A stretch of DNA of 64,000 nucleotides from Loxodes magnus (lineage: Eukaryota > Ciliophora > Karyorelictea > Loxodida > Loxodidae). Below the pieces are notes generated by a model that was given only the letters and a program-made list of their open reading frames with translations, did not search any database and was not told the origin of the DNA. The position numbers and the translations under genes were made by a program. Location: NCBI GenBank assembly GCA_946699065.1, contig CAMPDV010001182.1, positions 1 through 64,000 on the forward strand, in the 5' to 3' direction. This document shows, one piece after another, positions 1 through 9,842 of the stretch. Numbering within the stretch: the first letter of the stretch is position 1; each line of letters opens with the position of its first letter.

Positions 1-191
1 ATGTTTAGAAGGATTGAGTTTTAAGACCTCCTGATGTAAGGTGGAATTCATCTATTTCTCGGTTTCTATTCTGAAGTTGACTTTATTGCATTATGGATCT
101 TTTTCTACAGTTTTCATCTCCTCGTAGTTCAACTGATTTCCGGTACTCTACTTCCTTGAAGCGGCAAAGAATTCCTTCTGAAGTCTGACAT
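1..191 (-). CDS. N-terminus of reverse-transcriptase protein (runs off left edge)
   Basis: The first about 63 codons of the RT gene of the unit to the left of the window. It starts MSDFRREFFAASRK at 191, chosen as the first ATG of the open frame, and continues through NSTLHQEVLKLNPSKHMS. TAA and TAG must be read as Gln. The same module precedes the RT in copies 1-3 and is repeated in the separate coiled-coil protein of the unit. Its presence at the left edge shows that the array extends further left. Confidence 0.75.
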
Positions 192-576
192 CTTTTTCCA
201 AATATTTATAACATAAAAATTCCAAATATTTTAATAAGCACCATTAATTGAAAACTAATTTATTAACAGAACATAAAAAAATTTCACAATATTCATAGCT
301 AATTTTATTTAATTAGAACATTCTTTTAGAAAATAAATATTTATAATTTTATTTTAAAGAAAAAAATTAAAATACTATAAATAACTCTTAAATTGTAATT
401 AAGTCAACATTTTTGATAAAATAAATAGAAATGCTTTACTTTTCTTAAATACCTTCAAAATTAGAAAATATAAAAAGCTTTTTCTTATTCTTTAATTTTT
501 ATTTAGAAAATAAAAAGACTTTTTAACTATAAATTATTTTATTAACTTTATAAATTGAAATATAAAATTTTTAAAA
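192..576. other. AT-rich spacer between RT start and kinase stop
   Basis: Almost pure A/T with no coding signal on either strand in the TAR=Gln, TGA=Trp code beyond short chance frames. It must contain the RT 5' leader and the kinase 3' end, but I see no recognisable promoter or poly(A) motif. Equivalents are 14816-15197, 29470-29853 and 44096-44467. Confidence 0.6.
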
Positions 577-2834
577 TCATTATTTTAAGATTTCCTTTTC
601 GCATTTATCAAAATTTTCATTTTTATTTTCTTCTTGGTTTATGTTTAAACTATAATTAAATTGATTCTTAATTTTCCAAAAAACAATTATCTTAATTCTT
701 TTAAATTTCCTAATCATAAACTTACTCTTATTTATTTTTTGGCTCCCATTTCTTGATATTTTAATTTTATTATTCTTGCTAAAGTTATTAATTTTTTATC
801 ATCTATATAGCTTATAAAAATTCTTAAGCACTAGGTCTTTCTTGTCAATTTAAAACTCAAGCATTTCTTTAACAATTACTCCAACTCGATATTTTGTTTT
901 ATCTCGTTACAAAACTCAGGTATTTTCTTCTCATTCAATACTTTATTTCTTAAGTTCTACATATTTAAATCATTTGGCCAAAGTTAACCTTCATTTAATA
1001 TTTCTATCGCTATACAAGCCAAAGCTCATATATCACTTTATTTGTAAAACTTATAATTAAATTACTCTGGAGCCATTCATTACACTGTCCCTCTCCCTTA
1101 TTCCGTAAAATCTATCACGCTACTTCTTGATAAACCTAAATCTGCTATTTTAGGAAGATCGTTTTCGTTAAGTAAAATATTTTATGATTTCAAATCTCTA
1201 TGAATCAAGTTAGAATTATGAATGGCATTTACTCCTTCTGCTATTTAATAAATCAATTTTAACTTTTTTAATCCTTTTATATTTTAATCTTAAGTTTCTC
1301 AAAATAGTTGCTAGTTTTATATTATGCTGTAAAGATTTCCTTTTTATTAATAGTTTGTGATAGTACAAAGAATATAATTTTCTTCATTACTTGTATCGAA
1401 AGCGACTCCTAATAATCCTAGAACTCTATGGCTATTAACAGAGAGAAGAGATTAACACTCTAAATAAAAGTCATTAATAATCTATTATTAAGTAATTCCT
1501 CGTCTTTATTTCATAACTTTGAGAGCATAATCAAGTCCTTAAATGTTTATTTTGTAAACAATAGCTTATCCGCATTTTCCAATGATTTGTAGAGAGTTAA
1601 GAAATTTTGAATTAGGAATGAGATCTTAGTACTTTCAGATTCTAATTTAAGAATTAGATTAATCACCAGCTCCATTTTTTTCCAATAAGCTAAGAATATT
1701 ATTGAATGTATATTAAATGTTTTATTTTTCAATTTATTTTTAAACAAGGTTGATTTCTTGTAACATTTTATCATTTTTTATATTTTAAATTTATTCTTTT
1801 TAAACATTTTTAGGATTTTCTTCTAATACAAGATCATATCTAAATGTTTTGCTTCTAAATATCATCTTCATTTTTTTATTTAAAATTAACTAGTTATTAG
1901 TTGAGAAATTCTATCTACTACTATTAATTTTAAATTAAAGTCTTATCTTATTTTATTTATTCATTTGATATTTAAATTTGTTATTCTTTTGCATTTAGTT
2001 GAACTTATTTTTCTCAATAATTTGATTTTTCTTATTGAATATATTTTTATTTTTGTTAATTTTAGGTATACTAAATAGATTCTTATTAATCAATTTATAA
2101 TTTATGGATTTTATTTATTTTTGTGTTTTCTTCAATATTTCTTATATTTAATTCTAAATTTTCTTATTTATCTATACTTTCATTTTTAATTATTTAATCA
2201 AATATATTTATTATTTTTGCACTTATCTTATTTAATTCTTCAATTTCGAATTCAACTTTTATCTATAATTATTCAATGCAGTTAAAATCAAAACTTTACT
2301 CTATTTATAATATATTTTCACTTTTATTTTTTATGGGCTAAGATTCATATTATTTTACCAATCAATTTCAGTTGATCTATTTACTGTTGAAGAGTGGTTT
2401 TGATTTAATTACATTTCTTAAATAAAACTTCGTCAAATAGTTTTATAACTTATTCAGTAATAAGTCTTTATTCTTATTATATCTAATTTATTATTCTTTC
2501 ATATTTTAATCTGGTAATTTATATTTTCTCTATTGTTCTTTGAAGTTTGGTTTCTCTTTATTATTCATTTTTTTTATTTTCTAATCATTCTTGTTCTTTT
2601 AAAATTAAGAAATAAGGATTGCTTTCAATTGCTAATTTGCATTAAGAACATTCTTTTGATAAAATTTCATTTCATTTATTTTCAATACAATTTTAGCAAA
2701 TATAGAGTCCACATCATCATTTTTAAGCTTTTCTCTTACTTTTATCAAATTCTTTTTTACAAAAAGAGCATTTAGGAAGATTTCCAATTACTTAGCTTAA
2801 AATATCAATAATGATTTTGAGGATCAAAATACAT
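577..2834 (-). CDS. RING-coiled coil-protein kinase, copy 1
   Basis: Same gene as the clean copies at 44468-46724 and 56046-58340, which should be used for the protein. It starts MYFDPQNHYW at 2834 and ends in TGA at 577-579. The kinase motifs IHRDLKSQN, IADLGLS and VQWMAPE read directly from about 1200 down to 1060. This copy carries small indels, for example an extra base in the kinase tail near 490-700 and in the coiled coil near 1830, so the frame is not continuous as written. It has the DFG-to-DLG change seen in all copies. Its RING has Leu where a His ligand is expected. Confidence 0.85.
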
Positions 2835-3579
2835 AAAAATAAATAAATAATATAGAATACTATTATATTTACATTAAAAATAAAATATTTTAAATTAAAT
2901 TTAAAAAACTTTTGTTTGCTTAAAATAGAAAAGAAATATCATGTTATTATTTACCAAAAATATGCTAAATACAGTCAGCTTAGTTATAGGATTTATCTTC
3001 ACCACCAAATCCTATGAACTGCAAAGCTTAGTGATGCTCTTTAATTTAATACAGCCCAATATTATGATTAAGTTCCAATCGTCCTTATCGAAGTATACTC
3101 CGATTTTAAAAACTAAATACTTATCTCCAAAAAATTATCCAAATAACTCCCATGATAAAAGATTTGAAGGGTTGAAATTCCATAAGCTTGATATTTAAAT
3201 ATTAAAAGTAATTAATTATTTAAAATAAAAGCTTATCTATATTAGATTAAAAAACTAAATTAAAACACAATTATATAAATGATAGTATTATACGTAAAAA
3301 GAATATAAATAAATATATTAATACTCAATAACTATTTTTGTGTACTTATTTTTTCTCTAATTCCTTTTAATTTTATTAAAAGTTTTTAAAAAATAAAAAT
3401 GGAATATCAAATTTTTAAAATGACTTCTTCAGTCTTAATATTATATTAAAATCTTTTATACTAAAAGATATTTAAATTAAATTAAAAATTTACTATTTTA
3501 GATTAATTAAAATATTAAATAGTACGAAGAATATCATAATCAATAAATTAAAAACGTTACACTTAAAAAATTACTTTAA
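2835..3579. other. Spacer upstream of the kinase gene, with a conserved less-AT segment
   Basis: This lies 5' of the kinase ATG. From about 2941 to 3184 base composition is more balanced and conserved in all copies. On the minus strand one frame reads SLWNFNPSNLLSWELF and then a stretch rich in Lys and Asp, and another begins MEFQPFKSFIMGVIW. Neither frame stays convincing for its full length, so I leave the product open; an upstream exon of the kinase gene is possible. The rest is AT-only. Equivalents are 17464-18211, 32115-32859, 46725-47467 and 58341-59093. Confidence 0.4.
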
Positions 3580-3598
3580 TAAGTTTAAAAATAAATAA
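3580..3598. repeat. Target-site duplication, left (unit retroelement, copy 1)
   Basis: TAAGTTTAAAAATAAATAA, 19 bp, repeated exactly at 4405-4423. The element between them ends here with its ATT-repeat tail (read on the minus strand). Matching pairs exist in copies 2-5. Confidence 0.85.
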
Positions 3599-3619
3599 TA
3601 ATAATAATAATATATACTT

Positions 3620-4376
3620 AATTGTTTAAAGTTTTTGCTCTTCCTGGGCTTTCAACCAGTACCTGCAGCCATTTTTTTTACGTGGTAGGTTATCTCTAAT
3701 AGCTATTTTTAGTTCTCGCTAAAATTTTCTATTATAAATTCCATCTTTCGTTATTCAGAGTTTATTAAGGTTTCTTCATGTTCTTCGTTCTTCCTCTTAT
3801 TTGTAGTTCCTCTCAAGCTCAGCATTTTCGTAGAATGTGATTATTCGCCTTACAGTATCAGCAGTTTTTGGTCTATTTTTCTTAAATTTTCTTCTAAAAA
3901 ACTTTTTTTCCAGTTTCTCTATTCTCATTTATAAGTTTATATCAATTTTTTCTTCTTGTTTCAATTACTAGTCAGTTAATTTATTCTTTTTCTATAATCA
4001 TGTTCTATTATTAACTAACTATGGATTGCGATTGTTCATAAAGTTATAATTCTGTTACTAAGTTATTTTAGATTAACTGACGAAGTAGTATTAATAATTC
4101 ATTATTTTTGGTCGTCAATACCGTTCATTAATTCTCTTATTTTTTCCCCTTGATTGTAAATTGTTTCTTCGTATTTTTGGATTAGTTTTTTCATTTGATC
4201 TAACTGACTTTATAGAGTTTTTATCAACTTCACTCTTAGATTCCTGAATATCGATTGGTCCGACCATAACTTTTCCTTCAGAAGAAGAACTTGAATCCTC
4301 TTTTTGCTGTTAAATTTTCCGGTTTTCTTCTTAAGTTTCTTAGTTAATTGTTTGAGAGACGAACAGATAATTCCAT
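3620..4376 (-). pseudogene. Coiled-coil protein of the short retroelement, copy 1
   Basis: From ATG at 4376: MELSVRLSNNQ, a Gln-rich stretch with a Ser run (KEDSSSSSEGK), then a long coiled coil containing YNQGEKIREL and ending near MAAGTWLKAQG over the terminal hairpin. A one-base frame change between MELSVRLSNNQ and the Ser run is shared by the unit copies and absent from the relative at 61654-62369, so the unit version looks disabled. The function is unknown; by position it is the element's only protein, comparable to an ORF1 or RNA-binding partner. Confidence 0.6.
3642..3659 (-). other. Terminal hairpin of the short retroelement, copy 1
   Basis: CCTGG-GCTTTCAA-CCAG on the plus strand. 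Copies 2, 3 and 5 have the full CCTGG/CCAGG stem (18269-18286, 32917-32934, 59141-59158), and copy 4 (47525-47541) is like copy 1. It sits just before the ATT tail, where a LINE RT would recognise its template. Related hairpins with different stems end two other elements of the unit. Confidence 0.65.
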
Positions 4377-4404
4377 TTGTTTTCTAAAATATTGCTTATA
4401 GACT

Positions 4405-4423
4405 TAAGTTTAAAAATAAATAA
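4405..4423. repeat. Target-site duplication, right (copy 1)
   Basis: Second copy of the 19-bp direct repeat flanking the retroelement 3599-4404. It marks the element's 5' end on the minus strand. Confidence 0.85.
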
Positions 4424-4695
4424 AAGTTTAATTTATTAAAATTTACTTTTTATTTTAAAAATTATTCAAGAATATGAGTGAAATCTGAATCCCTTTTGAA
4501 ATATGCTATAAAGATTAATTAATTAATCTATTATTTTTGCTTTTGAATCAAAAAAATATAGATTAAATATTAAAGAATTTGCAAAAATAGATTTCTATAA
4601 ATAGAATTTAATATAGAGGAGTTAACAGGGTGAAAATAGATAAAATCGAAATATATAATCAGGAGAGCAAATGGATTTAATATAATATAGAAAAA

Positions 4696-5385
4696 ATGAA
4701 CAAATTCTTGCAATAAGTCTCTTCTTAAAAGGATTCATCTTAGTCAAAATATGATTAATAAAAATTACTTTAAGAACTTTAAGTTATGCAATTAGAAAAT
4801 TTTAACTCCTTAAGAAAAGTATAAGAACTAGAAAGAAAAATAGAATATCTGATAATTAACTCACAAGAGAACTAAATTTAAAATAAACAGTCAGGAAATA
4901 TCAGAATAGAAAAGTTAGGAGAAAAATTCAACAATTCGCAGAGTTAACAGAAAGCATATTCTTATAAAAAATATAAGTGATGATACGATGGATGTTGAGC
5001 AACAGCCCATAGTAACTTTCGTTCCTTATCGGATAATAATGAGATCCTGGTACTGCAAGCGGCCAGAGCGCAAAGTAAGAAGATGCTTCTAATTTTAATT
5101 TAAAAAAATAATAAAAAACTAATGGGAAAATATTTTCAGGATCTATTGCAACTAAGAAGGTAAACTGTATAGAAAAAATACTACAACTAAAGAGTAAAGC
5201 TTCTTATATCTAATAGGCGGTTAATAAAAGTGACTGAGACTCGACCTATCGGAAAAGATTAGAAATAGCAATCTAAATAATCACCAAGACTTATGATAGA
5301 AAAAATCCAAACAGATTTGATACTTATACTTTAAACTTAAAGGTGATTAACCTAAAAAACGCAGAGGCACTATAATCTATTATAT
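4696..5385 (+). CDS. Coiled-coil protein with decayed zinc knuckle, copy 1
   Basis: A plus-strand frame with TAR as Gln. It starts MNKFLQQVSSQKDSS, continues as a coiled coil (VMQLENFKLLRKVQELERK), then TMDVEQQPI, a knuckle-like segment SWYCKRPERKVRRC, YCNQEGKLYRK, and a tail with KTYDRKNPNRFDTYTLN. It is homologous along its length to the minus-strand gag-like gene at 8085-8762, whose knuckle is intact (CX2CX4HX4C). Here the first Cys is Ser and the His is Arg, so zinc binding by this site is unlikely. Start is the first ATG of the coiled coil; the frame is open further upstream. Single-base indels break this copy. Confidence 0.6.
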
Positions 5386-6911
5386 ATTTATATTTCTAAA
5401 TAAAAAAAGATTTACAAAATATATCAAAAATTTTAGATTTTAAATAAATACTTAAAATGTTTATAGAGTTACATAAAAATAATAAATAAAATTTCGTAAT
5501 AAGATAAAATAATATAATTAGATAAATACATAGAATTACACAGAAGAAAAATAGCGATATGAAATCTAACTAATAATTTTGACTCAGAAGGTATAAATGA
5601 TTTACCGTAATTTAAAAAGAAATGTTTTAATTAATGCTATAAAGGCATAATTATTGATAATATTTGGTATATATTAATTTATTAAAGAATGATAATTAAA
5701 ACAATTTTGAATGTCTAATTTATAGACTCTCTTTGTAAATAAAAATATTAAATTGCAAAGATTATTTATTTATAATAAGTATGTTAAATTCTAATAAATT
5801 ATTCATATATAAAAATTTAGCAAGTAACTTATATAATTTTATTTAGACGAATAATTAAGAAAAAAGTACTAAAATGTTATAAGTAAAATAAAAGATGTAA
5901 GACAAAAGAGTAAATAAAAAGCACTATAAAATTTGCTTTTATGATGTTTTCTAATTATTTTATAAAAGTTAGTAATTAATATAAATAATGAATTAAATTT
6001 TAAATAAAAGTTAGCATTTTGATTAGAAATTTTAATTTTAACCTAATTTTAATATAAGTTTAAAGTTACTTAGATAAAAATAAATAGTTAGATTTTTTAA
6101 TTTTGTAAATTATTTTGAAAGTAAACATTAATTTTGTTTACTTTTATATCGAGATAAATTATTTTAACAGATAAAAAATTACTTTTATAGAATATAAGTT
6201 TGTCTGCAAATATTAATTAATGCTATGACAAATTTTTGATTAAACATTAAAATTAGAATTTAAAAACATTTTTTAAGTTTAACTATCTTAAATATGGTCT
6301 TATTTAAAAAAATAAAAAAGTTGTGAATATCTTTATAAATAATGGCTTTTCTAATCTAATAAATAGATTGATTTATTAAGTTTTAAATATTAATGCATTT
6401 ATTTTAATTTTGATTCCATTAATTGATTGAAATATTATTTTTGCTATTTTAATTAAGCAAATTAATTATTAGATGATTATAAATTAAAAAATATAAACTT
6501 TATAAATAATTTATAAACTTATTTAAACTTCTAAATCTATTATTCTAGTATTTAAAATTTAACTTTTTTAAATAATTTCTTATAATTGTAAATAAAATTT
6601 ATAGATTTTTTATTCTTAGAAACATTTAAACTAAACGAGAAAGTTTATCTTTTAAATGCTTTAATATACTTATAGCTAATTACAGTACGTTATAGTATAA
6701 AAACTTCTAAATATTTTTTATAATTTGTTTGTAATTGAAAATATATACTTAAATTTTAATTACTTATATCTATTTAGTTTACATATAAGCTTAGTTTCTT
6801 TAAACATTTTTATTATTAATGATATATTATTTTTATCAAAATACCACTTTTATGTTTACCTTTCTAAATCTTAAAATATCTTATATGCTTTTTTATTTTA
6901 TTATACTTAAA
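5386..6911. other. Long AT-only spacer
   Basis: About 1.5 kb of A/T-dominated sequence between two plus-strand genes. I see no ORF, RNA gene or large inverted repeat. Conservation between copies is as high as in the genes, as expected for a recent tandem amplification. In copy 5 this spacer is the target of the 840-bp insertion. Equivalents are 20025-21560, 34690-36206, 49263-50780, and 60879-61528 plus 62403-63253. Confidence 0.6.
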
Positions 6912-7264
6912 ATGGATCCAAAGAAGTTCCAATTGCATAAAGTATATAAAACTATTAACAATAAGAAAAACTCATAGACATTTACTCCTTAGAAGCATAA
7001 CTAAAAATATTAGAATATGTTGAAGATTTAGTCAATTAATAAATCGAGATAGATTCGCTGGCTAATTTGCTATTTTATCTCAAAATGAGAATACTACGAT
7101 TAAAACAGAAATCCAATCTTAAACATTATATCATCTAGTTTAACTAAAAACTGTAAAAATAAGAGTAAAAATATACAGAAATGTCAAATGCGCTCTAATT
7201 AGGAATCCTATTTTTCTAATTTTTAAAAAGATCTAAAGAAATAGTACCGCAGGTTAAAGCAGCT
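6912..7264 (+). pseudogene. MDPKKS gene, truncated, copy 1
   Basis: It starts MDPKKSIAQSIQNY (the copy 1 frame has an extra TC after the fifth codon). It is open with TAR as Gln through IVPQVKAA, where it runs into the 3' end of the minus-strand element at 7268. In copy 4 the same gene continues for another 497 bp to a TGA. Here that segment is missing, with the junction at a TA dinucleotide, so only about the first 115 codons remain. Confidence 0.6.
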
Positions 7265-7267
7265 ACT

Positions 7268-8060
7268 TTTCATGGATTTTCAAGCCATTCTAATTATCCA
7301 TTTTTATCGAGGTTAAGTTCCCGATTTATTTTTAATGTGGATTGTTATACCACTACCCTCCATCTGACTGAGACTGATTCTATATCCAATCTTTTTTTGA
7401 TTCTATTCTTATTTATGAAATTTCTTGTTATTTTTCTTCAGATTATTTAGTTCTCTTGTCTTTTAAATCTTTTAAATCTTCTATAGCCAGAACAGTGCTT
7501 TATTAGATTTTGGGAAGAATTCCAACATAAGCGTCTGTTTATTTTTAAGTTACTATTTTTATTTTGAACATTTAATACACAAATTTTTCCAATCTTCTTA
7601 CTATCTAAGTTCTTTCAAATTCTTTTAATTATCTAATTGTATAAAGTGATATCAGTCATTATTTCTTCAGTAAGCATAGAAACTTCTTCTAGTTGTTTTA
7701 TAATTAACATCACAACAGTTCTTCTGTTAAAACTTTGCTTTGAACAAGTTACTTCCATAATCATATCATTTCTAAAGACAGTTGTTTAATATTTCATTAG
7801 TTCTCTATTCTATCTTAAAGAATGTAAAATACCTCATCAAGCTTGCTGAAAGGCTTATTCATTTTGTCTTATATTGATATTTGAATTCATTTTCCTATTA
7901 TATTATTAAAATTACTCTTAGTTTCCATATAATCACTTCCTCTGATTTGATAACGAAGATTCAGTTGATTTTTGTTCTCTCCTGCCTAATTTATCTCATA
8001 GCCTTTCTTTGTATATTTTTTGGTGTTTTTTCGCTCTTTTTTTCCTTTTAATTTATGAAT
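7268..8060 (-). mobile_element. Second coiled-coil element with covarying terminal hairpin, copy 1
   Basis: Minus-strand element related to the one at 3599-4404. It has a basic/Ser-rich start (KSSESSLSNQRK, best read in copy 4), a coiled coil with DEVFYILQDRIREL (compare YNQGEKIREL in the relative), a GTGG...CCAC module near 7337-7355, and a terminal hairpin ATGG-ATTTTCAAG-CCAT (7272-7288). No ATT tail or duplication is visible; the 3' end abuts the truncated MDPKKS gene. No in-frame ATG is seen, so the 5' end near 8060 is approximate. Confidence 0.5.
7272..7288 (-). other. Terminal hairpin, second element, copy 1
   Basis: ATGG-ATTTTCAAG-CCAT on the plus strand. The loop matches that of the first family, while the stem is changed on both sides, which preserves pairing. 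Equivalents are 21917-21933, 36562-36578, 51633-51649 and 63609-63625. Confidence 0.6.
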
Positions 8061-8084
8061 GAATTAATTTACGTGATTTCACCT

Positions 8085-8762
8085 TTATTTGGTTAATCAC
8101 AAATCAAAGGTTAAAGTTAATAAAAGAGATTTCATATTTGCTGGATCTTGTTTATCATACGTTCTAAGGATTTTTAATCTTTTTTTTCATAGAGCTTCTA
8201 ATAGATCGATTCCCATTCCTTTCTTATTAAATTCGTTAATTGCAATGCTATATGTTTGGAGCTTCTTTGATTAGCTGGAGTATTTTTTTCCTGTATAGTT
8301 TACCGTCTTGATTGCAATAGATCCTGAATATATTTTCCTATTTTTTTTTATTATTTCTTTTTTTATTAGATCTGGAAGCAGCTTCTAACTTTGTGTTCTG
8401 ATATCTTGCAGTATCAACATCTCATTATTTTCCGATACGGAATATAATTTGTTGTAGGCTGTTGCTCTACATCCATGGGATCATTCATCTCCATTTTTTG
8501 CAGTAATATGCTTTCAGTTAACTCTGCGAATTGATTAAATTTAGTTTCTAATTATTCTATCCTGATAATTCCTAGCTATTTATTTCAATTTTTATGAGTT
8601 AATCATCAAGTGTCAATTTTTATTTCTAGTTCTTGCACAGTACTTAAATTAAAAAATTTTCTAATTGCATGACTTGGAGTCCTTAAAGTATTTTCTATTA
8701 ATCGTAGCTTGACTAAGATGATTCCTTTTGAGAAGAGATGTTTTGCAAGTAGTTTTCCGTTT
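8085..8762 (-). CDS. Gag-like coiled-coil protein with CCHC zinc knuckle, copy 1
   Basis: A minus-strand frame. The coiled coil YLQNISSQKESS then QVMQLENF is followed by MEMNDPMDVEQQP, then the knuckle CWYCKISEHKVRSC at 8378-8419, an exact CX2CX4HX4C whose Trp is TGA, then YCNQDGKLYRKK and an Arg/Lys-rich tail with RTYDKQDPANMKS. CCHC knuckles bind nucleic acid and are typical of LINE ORF1 and retroviral gag proteins, so an RNA-binding ORF1 partner for the RT is a fair inference. There is no ATG before the coiled coil; the first in-frame Met is MQLENF at 8670, so the true start is uncertain. Confidence 0.65.
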
Positions 8763-9224
8763 TATAAGAAAATTTTAATTTTATACTATAAGATAGATAA
8801 TATGTTTTTAAAAGGAAAGATAAAAGTGTATAAATATTTTTAATATTTAATTATTTTAGATTTAAAATACTAATAAAAACTTATTTTTATTTTATAAAAG
8901 TAAAGTTTTAAATTCTGTAAGAGGATAAAATGTATATTTCAATTTATTTTGCTTTTTTAGAAAAATTCCTTTAAATTCAAGAAAATTAAATTTGGAACAA
9001 TAAAACATTAATTAAATTTTAAAGCATTATTTTAAATTTAAATCTTAAATTATGTACTTTAAATTTAATAGTAAAAACTTTTACTATATTCAAAGCTTTT
9101 AACAAGTGTAGAAGTTTTAAATTCAATTATTTAAGTTTGTAGCCAAAATATTAAAATAATTAAAATTAAAAAGACCGCAGCATCTCAATAGTGCACAACT
9201 CTTTAAATTAAATTTTTAAAGCAT
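8763..9224. other. AT-rich spacer
   Basis: Nothing recognisable. A less AT-rich patch, GACCGCAGCATCTCAATAGT, lies near 9173-9192 and is conserved in three units. Equivalents are 23406-23872 and 38056-38522. Confidence 0.5.
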
Positions 9225-9468
9225 TTAAAAATTATCATTGAAGGTTATCCCAGAACTATCACTTCCTTTTAAATAGTGTCTTCCAATGGAGTTTGGTAGG
9301 AGTGGTCCTCTAAATCCAAAATCATCTGTCCATCTTTCGCATATAGTGTTATTTGATATCTAAGTATTTTCCTTCTTGATTTTAGGATTTTGAACTGTCC
9401 TTCTAATCCAATGAGTTTCCTTTTTCCAAAGTCTTATGATTTAATTAGGGAGGATTATTCTCTCTTTT
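9225..9468 (-). CDS. Short unknown protein, copy 1
   Basis: A minus-strand frame with TAR as Gln, best read in copies 2 and 3: KKREQSSQLNHKTLEKGNSL, then EGKYLDIKQHYMRKM, then TDDFGFRGPLLPNSIGRHY and a Ser/Gly/Asp end. The last 45 or so codons look conventional and stop at TAA (9225-9227) unless that TAA is Gln. Not recognised. It has no coiled coil and no hairpin end, so it does not look like the retroelement genes around it. Copy 1 has an extra C near 9331 that breaks the frame. Start codon not determined. Confidence 0.4.
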
Positions 9469-9842
9469 TAAATTAAAATTATATATAGAATTCCAAGTAA
9501 AATTTAAACCAATAAAGTAGTTTTTATTTTAAGCAAAATTTATAATTTTAAATTAAAAAAATACTATAAACTGAATCAATAGAACTTATTTTAAAGATAA
9601 TTTTAATCAAAAAATTTAAAATTTAATCCTTTTACTATTATGCTAAAAGAAAAAAATTAGCTAGCAAGAGACTTTTAACTTTAAAATTAATTAATTTAAT
9701 TAATAATTTATAGATTTATTTATTAAATGCATTTAGATTTTATTAGTAAAAAATTATGAATAAAACAAATAAATTAAATAATTAAAAGCAAAGCTACAAT
9801 AAAAAGATATTATAATAATATTAATTTTTAACTTTTCGTTTA
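9469..9842. other. AT-rich spacer
   Basis: No coding signal. Near its right end the sequence AATATTATTATAATATC (read on the minus strand) follows the coiled-coil gene and may be that element's simple-repeat 3' tail. Equivalents are 24118-24488 and 38767-39136. Confidence 0.5.

Larger units (their letters stand above)
3599..4404 (-). mobile_element. Short non-LTR-type retroelement with coiled-coil ORF, unit copy 1
   Basis: About 806 bp between perfect 19-bp direct repeats. On the minus strand it has, in order: about 28 bases of leader, an ORF starting MELSVRLS, a hairpin module (ACGTGG region near 3680), the terminal hairpin CCTGG-loop-CCAG (3642-3659) and a tail of ATT repeats at the left duplication. 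This architecture (target-site duplication, simple-repeat 3' tail, no terminal inverted repeats) is that of elements made by target-primed reverse transcription. It has no RT of its own, so it is probably mobilised by a LINE such as the one in this unit. A close relative inserted more recently at 61546-62385. Confidence 0.82.

Noticed and set aside
1547-1774. Standard-code ORF repeated at 45436 and 57056 (MIKCYKKSTLFKNKLKNK)
   Set aside because: Out-of-phase shadow of the kinase N-lobe region; the true frame gives the glycine loop GKGGQAIVYK over the same bases.
2533-2775. Plus-strand hydrophobic ORF over the RING segment, with copies in other units
   Set aside because: Antisense shadow of the RING finger and coiled coil; its apparent membrane character comes from the T-rich complement of an A-rich coding strand.
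2941-3198. 85-codon plus-strand ORF (MLLFTKNMLN)
   Set aside because: Open only in copy 1 because of an extra base; in the other units the frame changes near CAGCCCATATTATG. Both strands remain ambiguous, so no gene is called.
3599-3615. ATT/TAA runs as plain microsatellite
   Set aside because: Their position exactly against a target-site duplication in both family members makes a retroelement tail the better explanation.
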